A stretch of 64,000 bases of DNA from Shewanella sp. TC10 (GTDB taxonomy: Bacteria; Pseudomonadota; Gammaproteobacteria; Enterobacterales; Shewanellaceae): assembly GCF_009663145.1 (NCBI RefSeq), contig NZ_VKHR01000003.1:89821-153820 (forward strand). The letters run 5' to 3'. Positions 1 to 8,688 of this stretch are shown here, one piece after another; position 1 is the first letter of the stretch; each line of letters begins with the position of its first letter. Under the pieces are notes generated by a model, which did not search any database, was not told the DNA's origin, and saw only the letters and a list, made by a program, of their open reading frames with translations. The position numbers were made by a program, and so were the translations under genes.

Positions 1-239
1 TGCCGTGGCTAAAGACATGAAAATAATCATTAAATGTAGATCGTAATGTTTATTGGCTTCAATAGACTGTGGCATGAGTTACTGGGTTATCAACTTTTGT
101 TAACGTTATGTTGGCTACAGATTATCACTAAATCAGTTATTTTATTAAATAATAAAAACAAAAAAACTGATATTAATTGCCAGGTGGCTCATCAATATCA
201 GGTTTTAAATGATATAAAACTATGTTCTAACGAGTTTGA

Positions 240-1571
240 TTAGTGACGCTTACGAAGAATGACAATAGCGACAGCAACCACGGCTAAAATCATGCAATAC
301 CAAGCATTTGAAATTGCAGCAAGAGGGCTAATAGCAAACGTTGAAGCAATTAATAGTGCCTGTGCGCCGTGTGGTATAAGACCTTGAACGATACAAGCGA
401 AGATATCTAATACACTTGCAGCACGCTTTGGTTCTACTCCGTGTTTTTGGGCTAAATCTTTAGCGATATCACCGGCGACAACAATCGATACAGTATTGTT
501 AGCGACACAGGTATTGGTTGCTGCAACAATGCCGGCCATCCCTAATTCAGCTGCGCGGGTTGAAGTGCTACCTTTAGCTTTTGAAAAACGCTTAATCAAA
601 GCTTCAATTTTTTGACTAACAAATTTCAAACCACCTTGCTGCTGCATTAACGCTGCAAGACCACCGACTAACATTGAAAGAATGAAGATTTCTTGCATGT
701 TGGTGAAACCTGCATAAATATCTTGTCCGAACTGAATAACGCTGTAGTCGGCAATGAATAGCCCTGTTGCACCAGCCAATAAAATACCTACAGTCAATAC
801 TACAAATACGTTTACGCCAGCGACAGCTAAAAACAGGATAGTTAGATAAGGAATAACATTGATAATATCAATTTCTTGCGCAGCAACTTCAGCTTGACCT
901 TGGCCGATGACGGCAAACAAAACAAGGGTAATAAGCGAAGCTGGTAGTGCAAAGATTAAGTTCTCTTTGAACTTATCCTTCATTTCACAGCCTTGGGTTC
1001 GAGTTGCTGCAATTGTGGTATCAGAGATAATGGATAAGTTATCACCAAAAAGTGCACCAGACATTACAGCACCAGCCATTAACGCATAGTCAATTTGTGC
1101 TTGATCTGCGACACCTAAAGCGATTGGGGCAACAGCAGCAATAGTACCCATTGAAGTCCCCATAGCAGTAGCAATAAAGGCTGCAATAACAAAAAAGCCA
1201 GGTAACAGCATGCTTGAAGGGATCATTGAAAGACCTAAAGCAACAGTCGCATCAACACCGCCAGTTGCTTTAGCAACAGATGCAAATGCACCTGCTAATA
1301 AATAGATTAAACACATCGCTATGATGTTGCTGTGGCCAATACCTGCAATAAAAGTATCAATGGATTGATTTAGTTTTTGCTTCGATAATAGCAGAGCTAA
1401 AATAATCGCTGGTAAAATGGCAATAACGCTAGGTAATTGGTAGAAAGCAAAGTCTACGCCCTGGCTTTGAAAGTAAACGCCAGCACCAATAAATAACGCT
1501 AAAAAGGCGAATAGCGGCAATAAAGCGATAAAAGAGGCTGGGCTCGTCGTGGTGGTATTTTGTGTCGTCAA
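240..1571 (-). CDS. metT: NhaC-family transporter, probable methionine transporter MetT
   Basis: A 443-residue, strongly hydrophobic inner-membrane protein with roughly ten to twelve transmembrane segments and the overall look of the NhaC Na+/H+ antiporter family. Generic annotation would be sodium/proton antiporter. However, two adjacent MetJ boxes (AGACGTCT, AGACTTCT) sit about 185 bp upstream next to a good promoter. NhaC-family members under methionine control are known as MetT, predicted methionine transporters, so methionine uptake is the better inference. The reading frame opens at TTG (1571); no good ATG is available near it. The gene stands alone, and no clear terminator is visible between its stop and the window start. 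Family call is firm; substrate is inferred from regulation. Confidence 0.8.
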   Translation of the reverse strand: MTTQNTTTTSPASFIALLPLFAFLALFIGAGVYFQSQGVDFAFYQLPSVIAILPAIILALLLSKQKLNQSIDTFIAGIGHSNIIAMCLIYLLAGAFASVAKATGGVDATVALGLSMIPSSMLLPGFFVIAAFIATAMGTSMGTIAAVAPIALGVADQAQIDYALMAGAVMSGALFGDNLSIISDTTIAATRTQGCEMKDKFKENLIFALPASLITLVLFAVIGQGQAEVAAQEIDIINVIPYLTILFLAVAGVNVFVVLTVGILLAGATGLFIADYSVIQFGQDIYAGFTNMQEIFILSMLVGGLAALMQQQGGLKFVSQKIEALIKRFSKAKGSTSTRAAELGMAGIVAATNTCVANNTVSIVVAGDIAKDLAQKHGVEPKRAASVLDIFACIVQGLIPHGAQALLIASTFAISPLAAISNAWYCMILAVVAVAIVILRKRH

Positions 1572-1582
1572 GGTCGTCTCTC

Positions 1583-1620
1583 TTTTTGTCTTTTAGTTTT
1601 TGTCTTTTAGTTTTGGTCTT
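1583..1620. repeat. 14-bp tandem repeat in metT leader
   Basis: The unit TTTTTGTCTTTTAG occurs twice in exact tandem (1583-1596, 1597-1610) and is followed by a degraded third copy to 1620. It lies in the untranslated leader just upstream of the transporter start. On the RNA strand it is a CAAAAA/CTAAAAGA-rich stretch with no obvious hairpin. Confidence 0.7.
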
Positions 1621-1724
1621 ATCGAGTTAAGTAAAATTGATTAAACGTCTTGGTATGCAATCAACTACTTTAGCAAACTCTTTATTATTAACTAGTCATT
1701 ATGATGACTTCTTAAGTTCTGGCA

Positions 1725-1753
1725 AGCATATGAGATCTACAAATTAGTGTCAA
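1725..1753 (-). promoter_or_regulatory. Promoter of metT
   Basis: Read on the minus strand, TTGACA (1753-1748), a 17-bp spacer and TATGCT (1730-1725) form a near-consensus sigma-70 promoter. The MetJ boxes abut the -35 element on its upstream side. Confidence 0.6.
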
Positions 1754-1756
1754 TCT

Positions 1757-1772
1757 AGACGTCTAGACTTCT
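1757..1772. promoter_or_regulatory. MetJ operator (two tandem met boxes)
   Basis: AGACGTCT (1757-1764) is a perfect MetJ box. It is followed directly by AGACTTCT (1765-1772), which matches 7 of 8. Tandem 8-mers are the standard MetJ binding arrangement. The site ends 4 bp upstream of the -35 element of the transporter promoter, suitable for S-adenosylmethionine-dependent repression. Compare the site before metY at 51345-51360. Confidence 0.8.
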
Positions 1773-2040
1773 TTGCTTCTGAGTTAACTTTTACAAAGTA
1801 AGCTATATTTTGTGTTGTTAAATTAACATTTGCGTTTAAAAAGTGTTGTGTGGCGGGATTAATAAGCATGTTATGGGGCAAAAACTATTAGTTCGTTAAC
1901 CCGTTGATTTAATATTGGTTCAGATTACAGCTGTTTTCGATGCACGTGTAATGGCCAATTGGATACAGACAGGACGATCAAAGCACATTATAAAAACGCA
2001 AATGCCAGTTTTGATCTTGTCTTGGAGCCCACAATTAAAC
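1773..2040. other. Intergenic stretch, nothing recognised
   Basis: AT-rich sequence between the metT operator and the terminator of the SH3 protein gene. A short open frame across 1915-2133 has no ribosome binding site and runs through the terminator, so no gene is called. Confidence 0.5.
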
Positions 2041-2070
2041 AAAAAAGCCAATGCAATGCATTGGCTTTTT
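2041..2070 (-). terminator. Bidirectional intrinsic terminator
   Basis: AAGCCAATGC pairs with GCATTGGCTT, with A-runs on the left and T-runs on the right. It lies just downstream of the SH3-domain gene, which ends at 2092 on the minus strand. Confidence 0.85.
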
Positions 2071-2091
2071 AGTGAGGTAAGACCGCTTAGG

Positions 2092-2682
2092 TTACATCCA
2101 ACGGCTTTTTTGCTTACGCTGTGGTCTTGGTAAGTAGACCAAAATAATACCAATTAATGCGCCTAGGCCTGCAATCAATGCACCTTGCTGCCACATTTTT
2201 GATTGGGCATTATCTTTAATCGATTGTAGTTGTTGATTGGCAGTATCACGTTCATTAGTGACCTTGGCTAACTCAGATTGCAATGAAGCAATTTGGTTAT
2301 TTGAAGAAGTTAGCTCACGTGCAACAGACTCAGAGCTTTGATCCAATTGGGCTAAGCTTGCTTTGGTTTGTGCTAATTCAGCTTCAACAATCGGTAAGCG
2401 AGTTCGTAAACTTGATCCTGTTTCAATCAAGTCAGATTTTACCCAACCTTCACGATCTTTATGATCACGAATTTTACTGTAATCGTTTTGAGTCTCGTTT
2501 AATAAAGTAATCGTTTGGCCAGCTTCGATACTGCCTAAAATTCGATATTGAGTGCCTGGACCACCGTGGATGTAAATAAACACATCGTCAGTAATGTAAT
2601 GCGTTTGAGCCATTAAACCTTTTGAGAGCAGTAGCAGGGCTACTATTGTAAGCATTCTGAACACGTTATTTTTCCATACCAT
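2092..2682 (-). CDS. TIGR04211/YgiM-type SH3 domain membrane protein
   Basis: A 196-residue envelope protein. An N-terminal signal or anchor segment (about residues 10-25) precedes a bacterial SH3 domain (about 28-90, with the GGPGTQYRILG and GWVKSDL signatures). A coiled coil (about 95-165) rich in Q, E, S and A follows, then a C-terminal transmembrane helix (about 168-186) and a basic tail. This order is typical of the TIGR04211 family and of E. coli YgiM. The periplasmic SH3 domain is presumed to bind cell-wall or other envelope ligands; the role is not established. Transcribed alone, with its own terminator. M10 is an alternative start. Confidence 0.8.
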   Translation of the reverse strand: MVWKNNVFRMLTIVALLLLSKGLMAQTHYITDDVFIYIHGGPGTQYRILGSIEAGQTITLLNETQNDYSKIRDHKDREGWVKSDLIETGSSLRTRLPIVEAELAQTKASLAQLDQSSESVARELTSSNNQIASLQSELAKVTNERDTANQQLQSIKDNAQSKMWQQGALIAGLGALIGIILVYLPRPQRKQKSRWM

Positions 2683-2856
2683 TAGAACTATCCGTCATGC
2701 TATTTATTTAGTGACTTGATTGCAAGGAAGAACGTCAAAGACTTATTTAAATAAGCGGTATTACTGATGTAAATGTGCATTATTAGTCAAAAACGCTGCA
2801 ATAATAGCTTTTATTACAGCCTTTCTTAGACATTTTAACACTCAAAAAAGAGCCAC

Positions 2857-2887
2857 AAAAAAGCCGGACATTTTCATGACCGGCCTT
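2857..2887 (-). terminator. Intrinsic terminator after pit
   Basis: Minus-strand GGCCGG ... CCGGC stem followed by TTTTTT, 25 bp beyond the stop of the phosphate transporter gene. Confidence 0.7.
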
Positions 2888-2911
2888 TTAAGCAATATAG
2901 CCATCGCCATC

Positions 2912-4180
2912 TTAGCTAAATACACCCTTAATGGTGAAGAAGAATAAGATAGATAATGCGGCACCTGCAGGAAGTGTTACTACCCAAGAGATGACGATAT
3001 TACGGACTACACCGATATTAATTGCAGCAATACCTCGTGCCATTCCCACACCCAATACAGCACCAACAAGCGTTTGTGTTGTTGAGATAGGAAGACCAGT
3101 ACCAGAAGCAATTACAACAGTAGACGCAGCAGCTAATTCAGCAGCAAAACCACGGCTTGGCGTTAGGTGAGTAATGTTCTTACCAATGGTTTGCATAACG
3201 CGCTTACCAAAGATAGCTAGACCCATTACGATACCTACTGCACCTAAAGGTAGAATCCACCAGGCTAATGCCGCTTTAGACTCAATTTCACCGCCACTGT
3301 TTACAACAGAAACAACTGCAGCTAATGGGCCAATTGCGTTAGCAACATCGTTTGAACCATGGGCGAACGCCATACAACAAGCGGTTACAACCATTAGGAT
3401 AGCAAACACTTTTTCAACGTTGGCGTATTCGGTTTGGCGGTTAACATCTGTAGGCATTTTCAAGCGACCAATAGCCACTTTACCGAAGATCCCCACACCA
3501 ATAGCAACAGCAAGTGCTAAGCCGTATGCTTCAACAGTAGAGAAGTGAAGACCAACGTGCTTAAGTCCTTTTGTGATGGTCACAAGAGACATAACAAAAG
3601 CGGCTAAACCCATGTAGAAAGGAACGTAACGCTTTGCGTTCGCTAAAGGGTCATCAGTGTTGAAAATTAACTTCTGTACACTTTGGAACAGCATGAAAGC
3701 AATGAAGCCGGAAATCGCAGGCGTCACCACCCATGAGCCGATAATGCCAACAACTTTACCCCATTCAACCGCTTCAGTACCAACACCTACTGCAGCGAAA
3801 CCAACAATGGCGCCAATGATAGAGTGAGTTGTTGATACAGGCCAGCCTAATGCTGACGCTGCGATTAACCATAAACCAGCCGCTAATAAAGAGCCGATCA
3901 TTCCGTATACCAGTAATTCAGGCGAATCAACAAAGAAACTTGCGTCAATAATACCTTTACGAATTGTACTGGTAACTTCACCACCTGCTAAATAAGCACC
4001 GGCAAATTCGAAGATCATTGCAATAATAATTGCTTGTTTGATTGTGATGGCGTTGGAACCTACTGAGGTACCCATAGCATTAGCAACGTCATTCGCGCCA
4101 ATACCCCATGCCATCAAAAATCCAAATACAGCCGCAATACCAATTAGCATTGGGCCATTGGTGACTAATACATCAACCAT
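2912..4180 (-). CDS. pit: Inorganic phosphate transporter, PiT family
   Basis: A 422-residue inner-membrane protein of the PiT/PHO-4 family, which imports metal-phosphate by cation symport. The inverted duplicate signature is clear: GANDVANAMGTSVG at about residues 28-41 and GSNDVANAIGP at about 275-285, separated by a hydrophilic loop. The Ser-Thr-Thr motifs PVSTTHS (about 114-120) and PISTTQT near the C-terminus also match. The start has a strong site (AAGGAA, 7 nt upstream of ATG). It lies 25 bp downstream of the DUF47 gene on the same strand, the usual pairing for low-affinity phosphate uptake. Confidence 0.93.
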   Translation of the reverse strand: MVDVLVTNGPMLIGIAAVFGFLMAWGIGANDVANAMGTSVGSNAITIKQAIIIAMIFEFAGAYLAGGEVTSTIRKGIIDASFFVDSPELLVYGMIGSLLAAGLWLIAASALGWPVSTTHSIIGAIVGFAAVGVGTEAVEWGKVVGIIGSWVVTPAISGFIAFMLFQSVQKLIFNTDDPLANAKRYVPFYMGLAAFVMSLVTITKGLKHVGLHFSTVEAYGLALAVAIGVGIFGKVAIGRLKMPTDVNRQTEYANVEKVFAILMVVTACCMAFAHGSNDVANAIGPLAAVVSVVNSGGEIESKAALAWWILPLGAVGIVMGLAIFGKRVMQTIGKNITHLTPSRGFAAELAAASTVVIASGTGLPISTTQTLVGAVLGVGMARGIAAINIGVVRNIVISWVVTLPAGAALSILFFFTIKGVFS

Positions 4181-4205
4181 GTTGTTTCCTTGATAACTTT
4201 TTTAG

Positions 4206-4889
4206 TTATGAACTGCGAGCTAACATTAGCTCTAGGCGAGAGCCTACACGCTCAGCTAGATCAGCCAAGCCTCCAACCCATTCGATGATTTTGTACATGA
4301 ACATTACATCGACAGGATTCAAATCTGCTTCCAAGCTTAGTAGTAAACGACGTACTTGGATCTGCAAATCATCAGAATCAGCTTCAATCAGATCTAATTC
4401 ATTGATCATTTTTGCGACTAATTCGACTTCACGACCACGGAAACCTGTTTCAAGAAGGTCATCGAGTTCGTTAATTGCTTGCTTAGCAAGAGAGACAGCA
4501 TCTAAACAACGTTTGAGGTAAGCATTAAACGGTGCTTGAACTGGTTGAGGGAAAACTAATTGGCGACCGATAATTCGGCCTGAGATGTCTTTAGCTTTGT
4601 TGGCAATTTTGTCTTGCTGAGTTAATAACTCAAGCAAGTCAGTACGCTCAACAGGCATAAACAACCCACTAGGAAGGGTAAGACGGATCTCACGCTTTAG
4701 CGCGTCTGCGTCATTTTCTAATAAGCTAATTTGCTTACGAACACTTACAGCTTCGTCCCAATCACCTGAAGTCGTTGCTTCGAAGAATGGTACGAGTAAA
4801 GATGCACATTCGTGAACTTTATCTATATGCTGTTCTAATGGTTTAAGGGGTGATTTTGCAAACACGCCTAAAATAGAGTTTACTGGCAT
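4206..4889 (-). CDS. TIGR00153 (DUF47, PhoU-like) protein, Pit partner
   Basis: A soluble all-helical protein of about 227 residues from ATG 4889 (MPVNSILGVFAKSP), the conserved start of this family. An in-frame TTG at 4916 would add nine residues and is less likely. DUF47 proteins have a PhoU-like fold and are repeatedly encoded next to Pit transporters. They are thought to regulate or assist phosphate uptake; the mechanism is unknown. The 25-bp gap to pit and the shared terminator indicate a two-gene operon with DUF47 first. Confidence 0.88.
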   Translation of the reverse strand: MPVNSILGVFAKSPLKPLEQHIDKVHECASLLVPFFEATTSGDWDEAVSVRKQISLLENDADALKREIRLTLPSGLFMPVERTDLLELLTQQDKIANKAKDISGRIIGRQLVFPQPVQAPFNAYLKRCLDAVSLAKQAINELDDLLETGFRGREVELVAKMINELDLIEADSDDLQIQVRRLLLSLEADLNPVDVMFMYKIIEWVGGLADLAERVGSRLELMLARSS

Positions 4890-5113
4890 TGCGGTTAACC
4901 TATTTAATGATTCCAAAGTTGGAAAAACGGGCGCATGTTACCTCAAGCGTCCGCATATTGAAACTGTGTTTTTAATTTAATCTACAGTTATTATCGCTCA
5001 GTATATAGAACTGAGTTGCGCAATCCTAAGGGATTTTTATGACAGAAATGTGACATTATGAACTTATCATGACGCATTTATGAAGATTTAATGACAAGGT
5101 GAGTAAGAAGTCA

Positions 5114-6598
5114 ATGGACGCTGAGATAGAACTTAAGCTGTTTATGCAGTCGCAATATCATGATTTATTAGTAAATTTACTTAATGGAATGAGTGAATCT
5201 ACACCACAAGAAACGCGTAAATTATCAAACAAATATTTTGATACAGGCGCATTACAATTGCGTCATTGGAAAATGGGTTTACGAGTGAGAAGTGGTGAAA
5301 ACTTCACCGAGCAGACCATAAAAACGGCCGGTTCAGTCATCGGCGGTATTCATACTCGTCCTGAGTACAATATTGCCATTGATGAAAAAACACCTTTGCT
5401 GGATTTGTTTCCAAAAGATATCTGGCCTAATGAAGCAGATATAGACGCAATACAAGATGATTTGCATTGTGTGTTCGAAACCAACTTTACTCGTCAAGCC
5501 TGGCATATCTATATCGAGGGTAGCTTAGTTGAAGTTGCGTTTGATTTAGGTGATGTGATTGCCAATGGTCAAACTGAGTCTATTTGCGAAATTGAGTTTG
5601 AGTTACTTGCAGGTGAGGCATCAGCCTTATTGCACTTAGCCATTGAAGTGGCTAAAGCCATTCCTGTCCGCTTAGGTAAAGCCAGTAAAGCACAGCGTGG
5701 CTATCAGTTATCGGGGCATCAGCATTCTGCTCCCTTAGAAAACATCGATTATATTTGTTTACCCACTGATAAGAGTCTATCGAAAACTTTGCAGGTATTA
5801 TTGGAAACTGGCATAGAACGTTGGCAGGTTATTGAATCCTTACTGATAGAAACACAAGATATTCCCCATCAAGCTAAACTTTGGATGCAACTTAGAGCCT
5901 GTGTCAGGTTACTAAGACTAACTTTGAGTCAGTTTGGCTTGCTAAACAAACAAGTGCTTCAATACTTTGAGTCAATCGAACAACAAATGCAGTTTATCGA
6001 ACCATTACAAAGTTTGAGCCTCATTTTGGATGAACAAAAAAAGCTATTAGGTAAGCGCTCGGATAAAGCGGAGATTACTGAACAGGTTATGGGCAGTGTG
6101 ACTGAGTTAGTTTCGAGTCACAAACTGGCTTACCTATGGCAAGTACCTGAATATGGGCAACTACAATTATCCCTGGTTGATTTATTGCTGCAAACGACCA
6201 ATGGTAGCCATCAAATGGTGGACTATCCTGAGCTTGGTTTGTTTGCCAACCATTTGCAGCAAGATTCTTGGCAAAGAATTGTTGATTTGATGCCTGTGAG
6301 CGCAGCGATGGATAGCTTAGATTATCAAAAGGTGGCTCAAGCGTTAGACGAGAGTATTTTGGTAGGTTTTGCATATGGTGAACTTTATCAATCAGAAGAT
6401 AGAGAAGCTTTTCGCGCACCATGGCAGGACTTAGCGTTAGGGATCCAAACATTAGGTTGCTATCAACTGTTAGCAAAACTGACTCAAGACAGTGATGTGG
6501 ATATTGCCAGCTGGTTAGAAGCTAAAGAGCAAAGCTTATTATTTGCTATGGAGCACTCTAGAAAAAGTGCTCTTGGTAATCAACCTTATTGGAAATGA
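5114..6598 (+). CDS. ygiF: CYTH-CHAD domain inorganic triphosphatase (YgiF-like)
   Basis: About 494 residues from ATG 5114. A GTG at 5099 would add five residues, but the ATG places EIELKL at residues 4-9, as in E. coli YgiF. The N-terminal CYTH domain (about 1-200) carries the EIELK signature and alternating charged strands of the triphosphate tunnel (for example GLRVRSGENFTEQTIK). A helical CHAD-like domain (about 220-480) follows. E. coli YgiF hydrolyses inorganic triphosphate. In E. coli ygiF is directly followed by glnE; here an 8-kb block lies between them. Not overlapping any neighbour. Confidence 0.88.
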   Translation: MDAEIELKLFMQSQYHDLLVNLLNGMSESTPQETRKLSNKYFDTGALQLRHWKMGLRVRSGENFTEQTIKTAGSVIGGIHTRPEYNIAIDEKTPLLDLFPKDIWPNEADIDAIQDDLHCVFETNFTRQAWHIYIEGSLVEVAFDLGDVIANGQTESICEIEFELLAGEASALLHLAIEVAKAIPVRLGKASKAQRGYQLSGHQHSAPLENIDYICLPTDKSLSKTLQVLLETGIERWQVIESLLIETQDIPHQAKLWMQLRACVRLLRLTLSQFGLLNKQVLQYFESIEQQMQFIEPLQSLSLILDEQKKLLGKRSDKAEITEQVMGSVTELVSSHKLAYLWQVPEYGQLQLSLVDLLLQTTNGSHQMVDYPELGLFANHLQQDSWQRIVDLMPVSAAMDSLDYQKVAQALDESILVGFAYGELYQSEDREAFRAPWQDLALGIQTLGCYQLLAKLTQDSDVDIASWLEAKEQSLLFAMEHSRKSALGNQPYWK

Positions 6599-6609
6599 TA
6601 CACACCTGG

Positions 6610-6679
6610 CAACTCGTACCTAACAACTTGTATCTAACAACTTGTATCTAACCATTGGTATCTAATAACTGGTATCTAA
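6610..6679. repeat. Five tandem 14-bp repeats
   Basis: Consensus YAACTKGTATCTAA, five head-to-tail copies starting at 6610, 6624, 6638, 6652 and 6666. The second and third copies are identical. The array begins 11 bp after the YgiF stop codon and precedes the terminator. Copy number may vary between strains. Confidence 0.85.
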
Positions 6680-6725
6680 TAAGAGTCAGTGCTAGATAAC
6701 TCATTTAAGCCATCGATTAATATAT

Positions 6726-6756
6726 AAAAAAACCTATCAAATGATAGGTTTTTTTG
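6726..6756 (+). terminator. Intrinsic terminator after ygiF
   Basis: AACCTATCA-AA-TGATAGGTT perfect stem (6731-6750) flanked by A7 and T7, so it could work in both directions. Confidence 0.88.
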
Positions 6757-6880
6757 GTTATGTACGACCATAACAATGTTTGATAAAAATTTAAGGTGCT
6801 ATGAATGATAAATATGCAATAGTTTGATAATTTATCTAAGAATGAAAGGCACTTCCTTATAATAAAGTTTAATCATTTTT

Positions 6881-7584
6881 AAACTCACTTTTGGACTGAA
6901 ACGTTTTAAGAGCAACAATTTTATACCTCATATAAATTGGGCTAGTTACTCAAGACCATTATTTCAATCTAACCCATTGCCTGCCGCTGGGATGTTCAGG
7001 ATGAACTGAATGTCGCGATCACATGGATGTGAAAGAGCGACCTTATGTGCAGATACATCCAAGACACGCCTACTCTTGATTTCAATATAAGCATCCCTGT
7101 AAGCTCTGCCAAAACATCCATGTTTTGGTCATATTTGTTCCCGACAAATAATGACATTCCCTCCATCCTTGGCAGTCAGAAGCTCGCTGCTGCATCTATA
7201 CTGGGATTATTGTCTCTTCGATTTAAACTTTATTCGCGTCAACTTAAAGATAAAAAAGATACAAATCTAAAAGGCACCATTTGAATTGAGGACGTTGAAG
7301 AAAATAGCGTGAGCCTGACAGGACGTCAGGCTAGCTTTCGTCGGGCCATGGACGGCCCATCGGAAGCGTTAGCATTTTCGAATAAGTCAGAAGTTAGCAT
7401 CAAACGAAGTTAAAAGCTGGATGATTCTCCGTTGGAAATTTTGCTTTTTAAATTTCGCCGGAGCTGCGGGGTGTTCTAAGAGGGAGTCGCAGTTCACTCC
7501 CTTTTAGTCTGGTGTGGGCGAAGCGTCACGACTTTGATTTTTTTCAAACGATAACTTCAAAATTTGAAACAAGTTTTGGGGCAG
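6881..7584 (+). repeat. Dispersed ~700-bp repeat, copy A
   Basis: This non-coding stretch matches the reverse complement of 23084-23736 along most of its length, as a mosaic of conserved blocks and diverged stretches. Shared blocks in order include CATTGCCTGCCGC, TTATGTGCAGATAC, the palindrome CCAAAACATCCATGTTTTGG, GCTCGCTGCTGCATCT, GACGTCAGGCTAGCTTTCG, CATCGGAAGCGTTAGCATTT, CTGGTGTGGGCGAAGCG and CAAGTTTTGGGGCAG. Several blocks are palindromic. An open frame at 7045-7284 crosses the element but is not conserved between copies, so it is not a gene. No transposase, and no clean terminal repeats recognised. Confidence 0.8.
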
Positions 7585-7715
7585 GAATGTGTTACTCCTA
7601 ACCCGTTTCATTTTCAAAAATACTAGAAATTATCAAACTATATTATAAATGCTCAGACTTTATTATGGTTATCAAACATTAATATGAAAGCACAGGTTAA
7701 TTTACTCTGCGCCGA

Positions 7716-8525
7716 CTATTTATTATTGATCTCTTTACGCAAGCGAGTGATTTCTTCTAGCATCTGCTGTTGGTTCTTTTCCATTTGAGCTTGATTCTGC
7801 TCCATTCTGGAAATCGCTTTTTCAAGCTCAAACTTGATTTCCTTTTTATTGGTTTCGCTGCGATCGTTCTCATCTGGTGCCACAAATACTGACGCCATAT
7901 AACCTGATATAACACCAAAAAAGCTGACTCCACTCATAATGACAAGGGCACCAATGACATGGCCAACACTACTGACCGGGTAGTAATCGCCATAACCTAC
8001 AGTTGAGATAGTCACTAGAGTCCACCATATCGCTTGTTCAGCGGTTTCGATATTGGCGCCTTCAACTCCGGCCTCAACCAATAAAATCACGATGGAAGCA
8101 GTGGTCAATATAAACACCATTGCAAGTAGCAAACTGGCTAAGGTGGTCTGTTTACGTTGTTTTATTAATGGAATAATTAAAGTGCGACTGACTCTTATCA
8201 GCCTTATGACTCTAAGGATTTGGAAAACCCTAGCGATACGCAGTGCTTCGATGGCCGGTATACTGGCAACAAAATCAATCCAATGATGGCGAAGGTAAAA
8301 TTTCTTATTGCTGGCTTTAACTAAACCATAGAAAAATCGCGACATGAAAATGATACATATACTGAGATCAATAAAGAGCAGTAAGCGCCTAGTTTCAGCA
8401 TCCACATGACTAAAAGTTAGCACTAACACCACTATAACTGAAAAGAGTGATAGTACCATCATGGCTAAATCAAATGGACTTGGGCCATTTAATGCCTTCA
8501 GTGACCAGCGTTTTTTATCAATCAT
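7716..8525 (-). CDS. Voltage-gated-type potassium channel, coiled-coil tail
   Basis: A 269-residue six-transmembrane ion channel from ATG 8525; an in-frame TTG at 8570 would add 15 residues, and neither start has a strong ribosome site. The S4-like segment carries regularly spaced arginines (RVFQILRVIRLIRVSR, about 99-114). The pore contains the K+ filter TVGYGD (about 175-180). The C-terminus (about 230-269) is a heptad-like E/Q-rich coiled coil ending EITRLRKEINNK, likely tetramerising. It lies downstream of the PspA-cluster units on the same strand but behind a terminator, so it probably has its own promoter. Association with the cluster is suggestive only. Confidence 0.87.
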   Translation of the reverse strand: MIDKKRWSLKALNGPSPFDLAMMVLSLFSVIVVLVLTFSHVDAETRRLLLFIDLSICIIFMSRFFYGLVKASNKKFYLRHHWIDFVASIPAIEALRIARVFQILRVIRLIRVSRTLIIPLIKQRKQTTLASLLLAMVFILTTASIVILLVEAGVEGANIETAEQAIWWTLVTISTVGYGDYYPVSSVGHVIGALVIMSGVSFFGVISGYMASVFVAPDENDRSETNKKEIKFELEKAISRMEQNQAQMEKNQQQMLEEITRLRKEINNK

Positions 8526-8600
8526 TTTAAAATCCGTTTCTACAGAATATCTCTGCAATGATGCTATCAATGTAACTGTAACGAGACAATCTCAAGGTAT

Positions 8601-8628
8601 AAAAAAACACGCTCAAAGGCGTGTTTTA
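8601..8628 (-). terminator. Terminator of the yjfI-pspA operon
   Basis: AAACACGC-TCAAAG-GCGTGTTT stem with a T-run when read on the minus strand. It is 61 bp beyond the stop of the 107-residue gene and separates that operon from the channel gene. Confidence 0.85.
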
Positions 8629-8688
8629 TGTCCGATAGATAACATTGTGATATTAAATAACCGCTAAATGTAATTGAAGGCTAACAAG

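Noticed and set aside
46..243. 65-codon frame at the window start
   Set aside because: No ribosome site, no family resemblance, and Asn/Lys-rich composition typical of AT-rich intergenic DNA.
1583..1772. SAM riboswitch or methionine leader before metT
   Set aside because: No riboswitch-like structure recognised, and the MetJ boxes explain methionine control.
6610..6679. CRISPR array
   Set aside because: 14-bp contiguous units with no spacers and no cas genes nearby.
7045..7284. 79-codon frame as a gene
   Set aside because: Lies inside repeat copy A and is not preserved in copy B.
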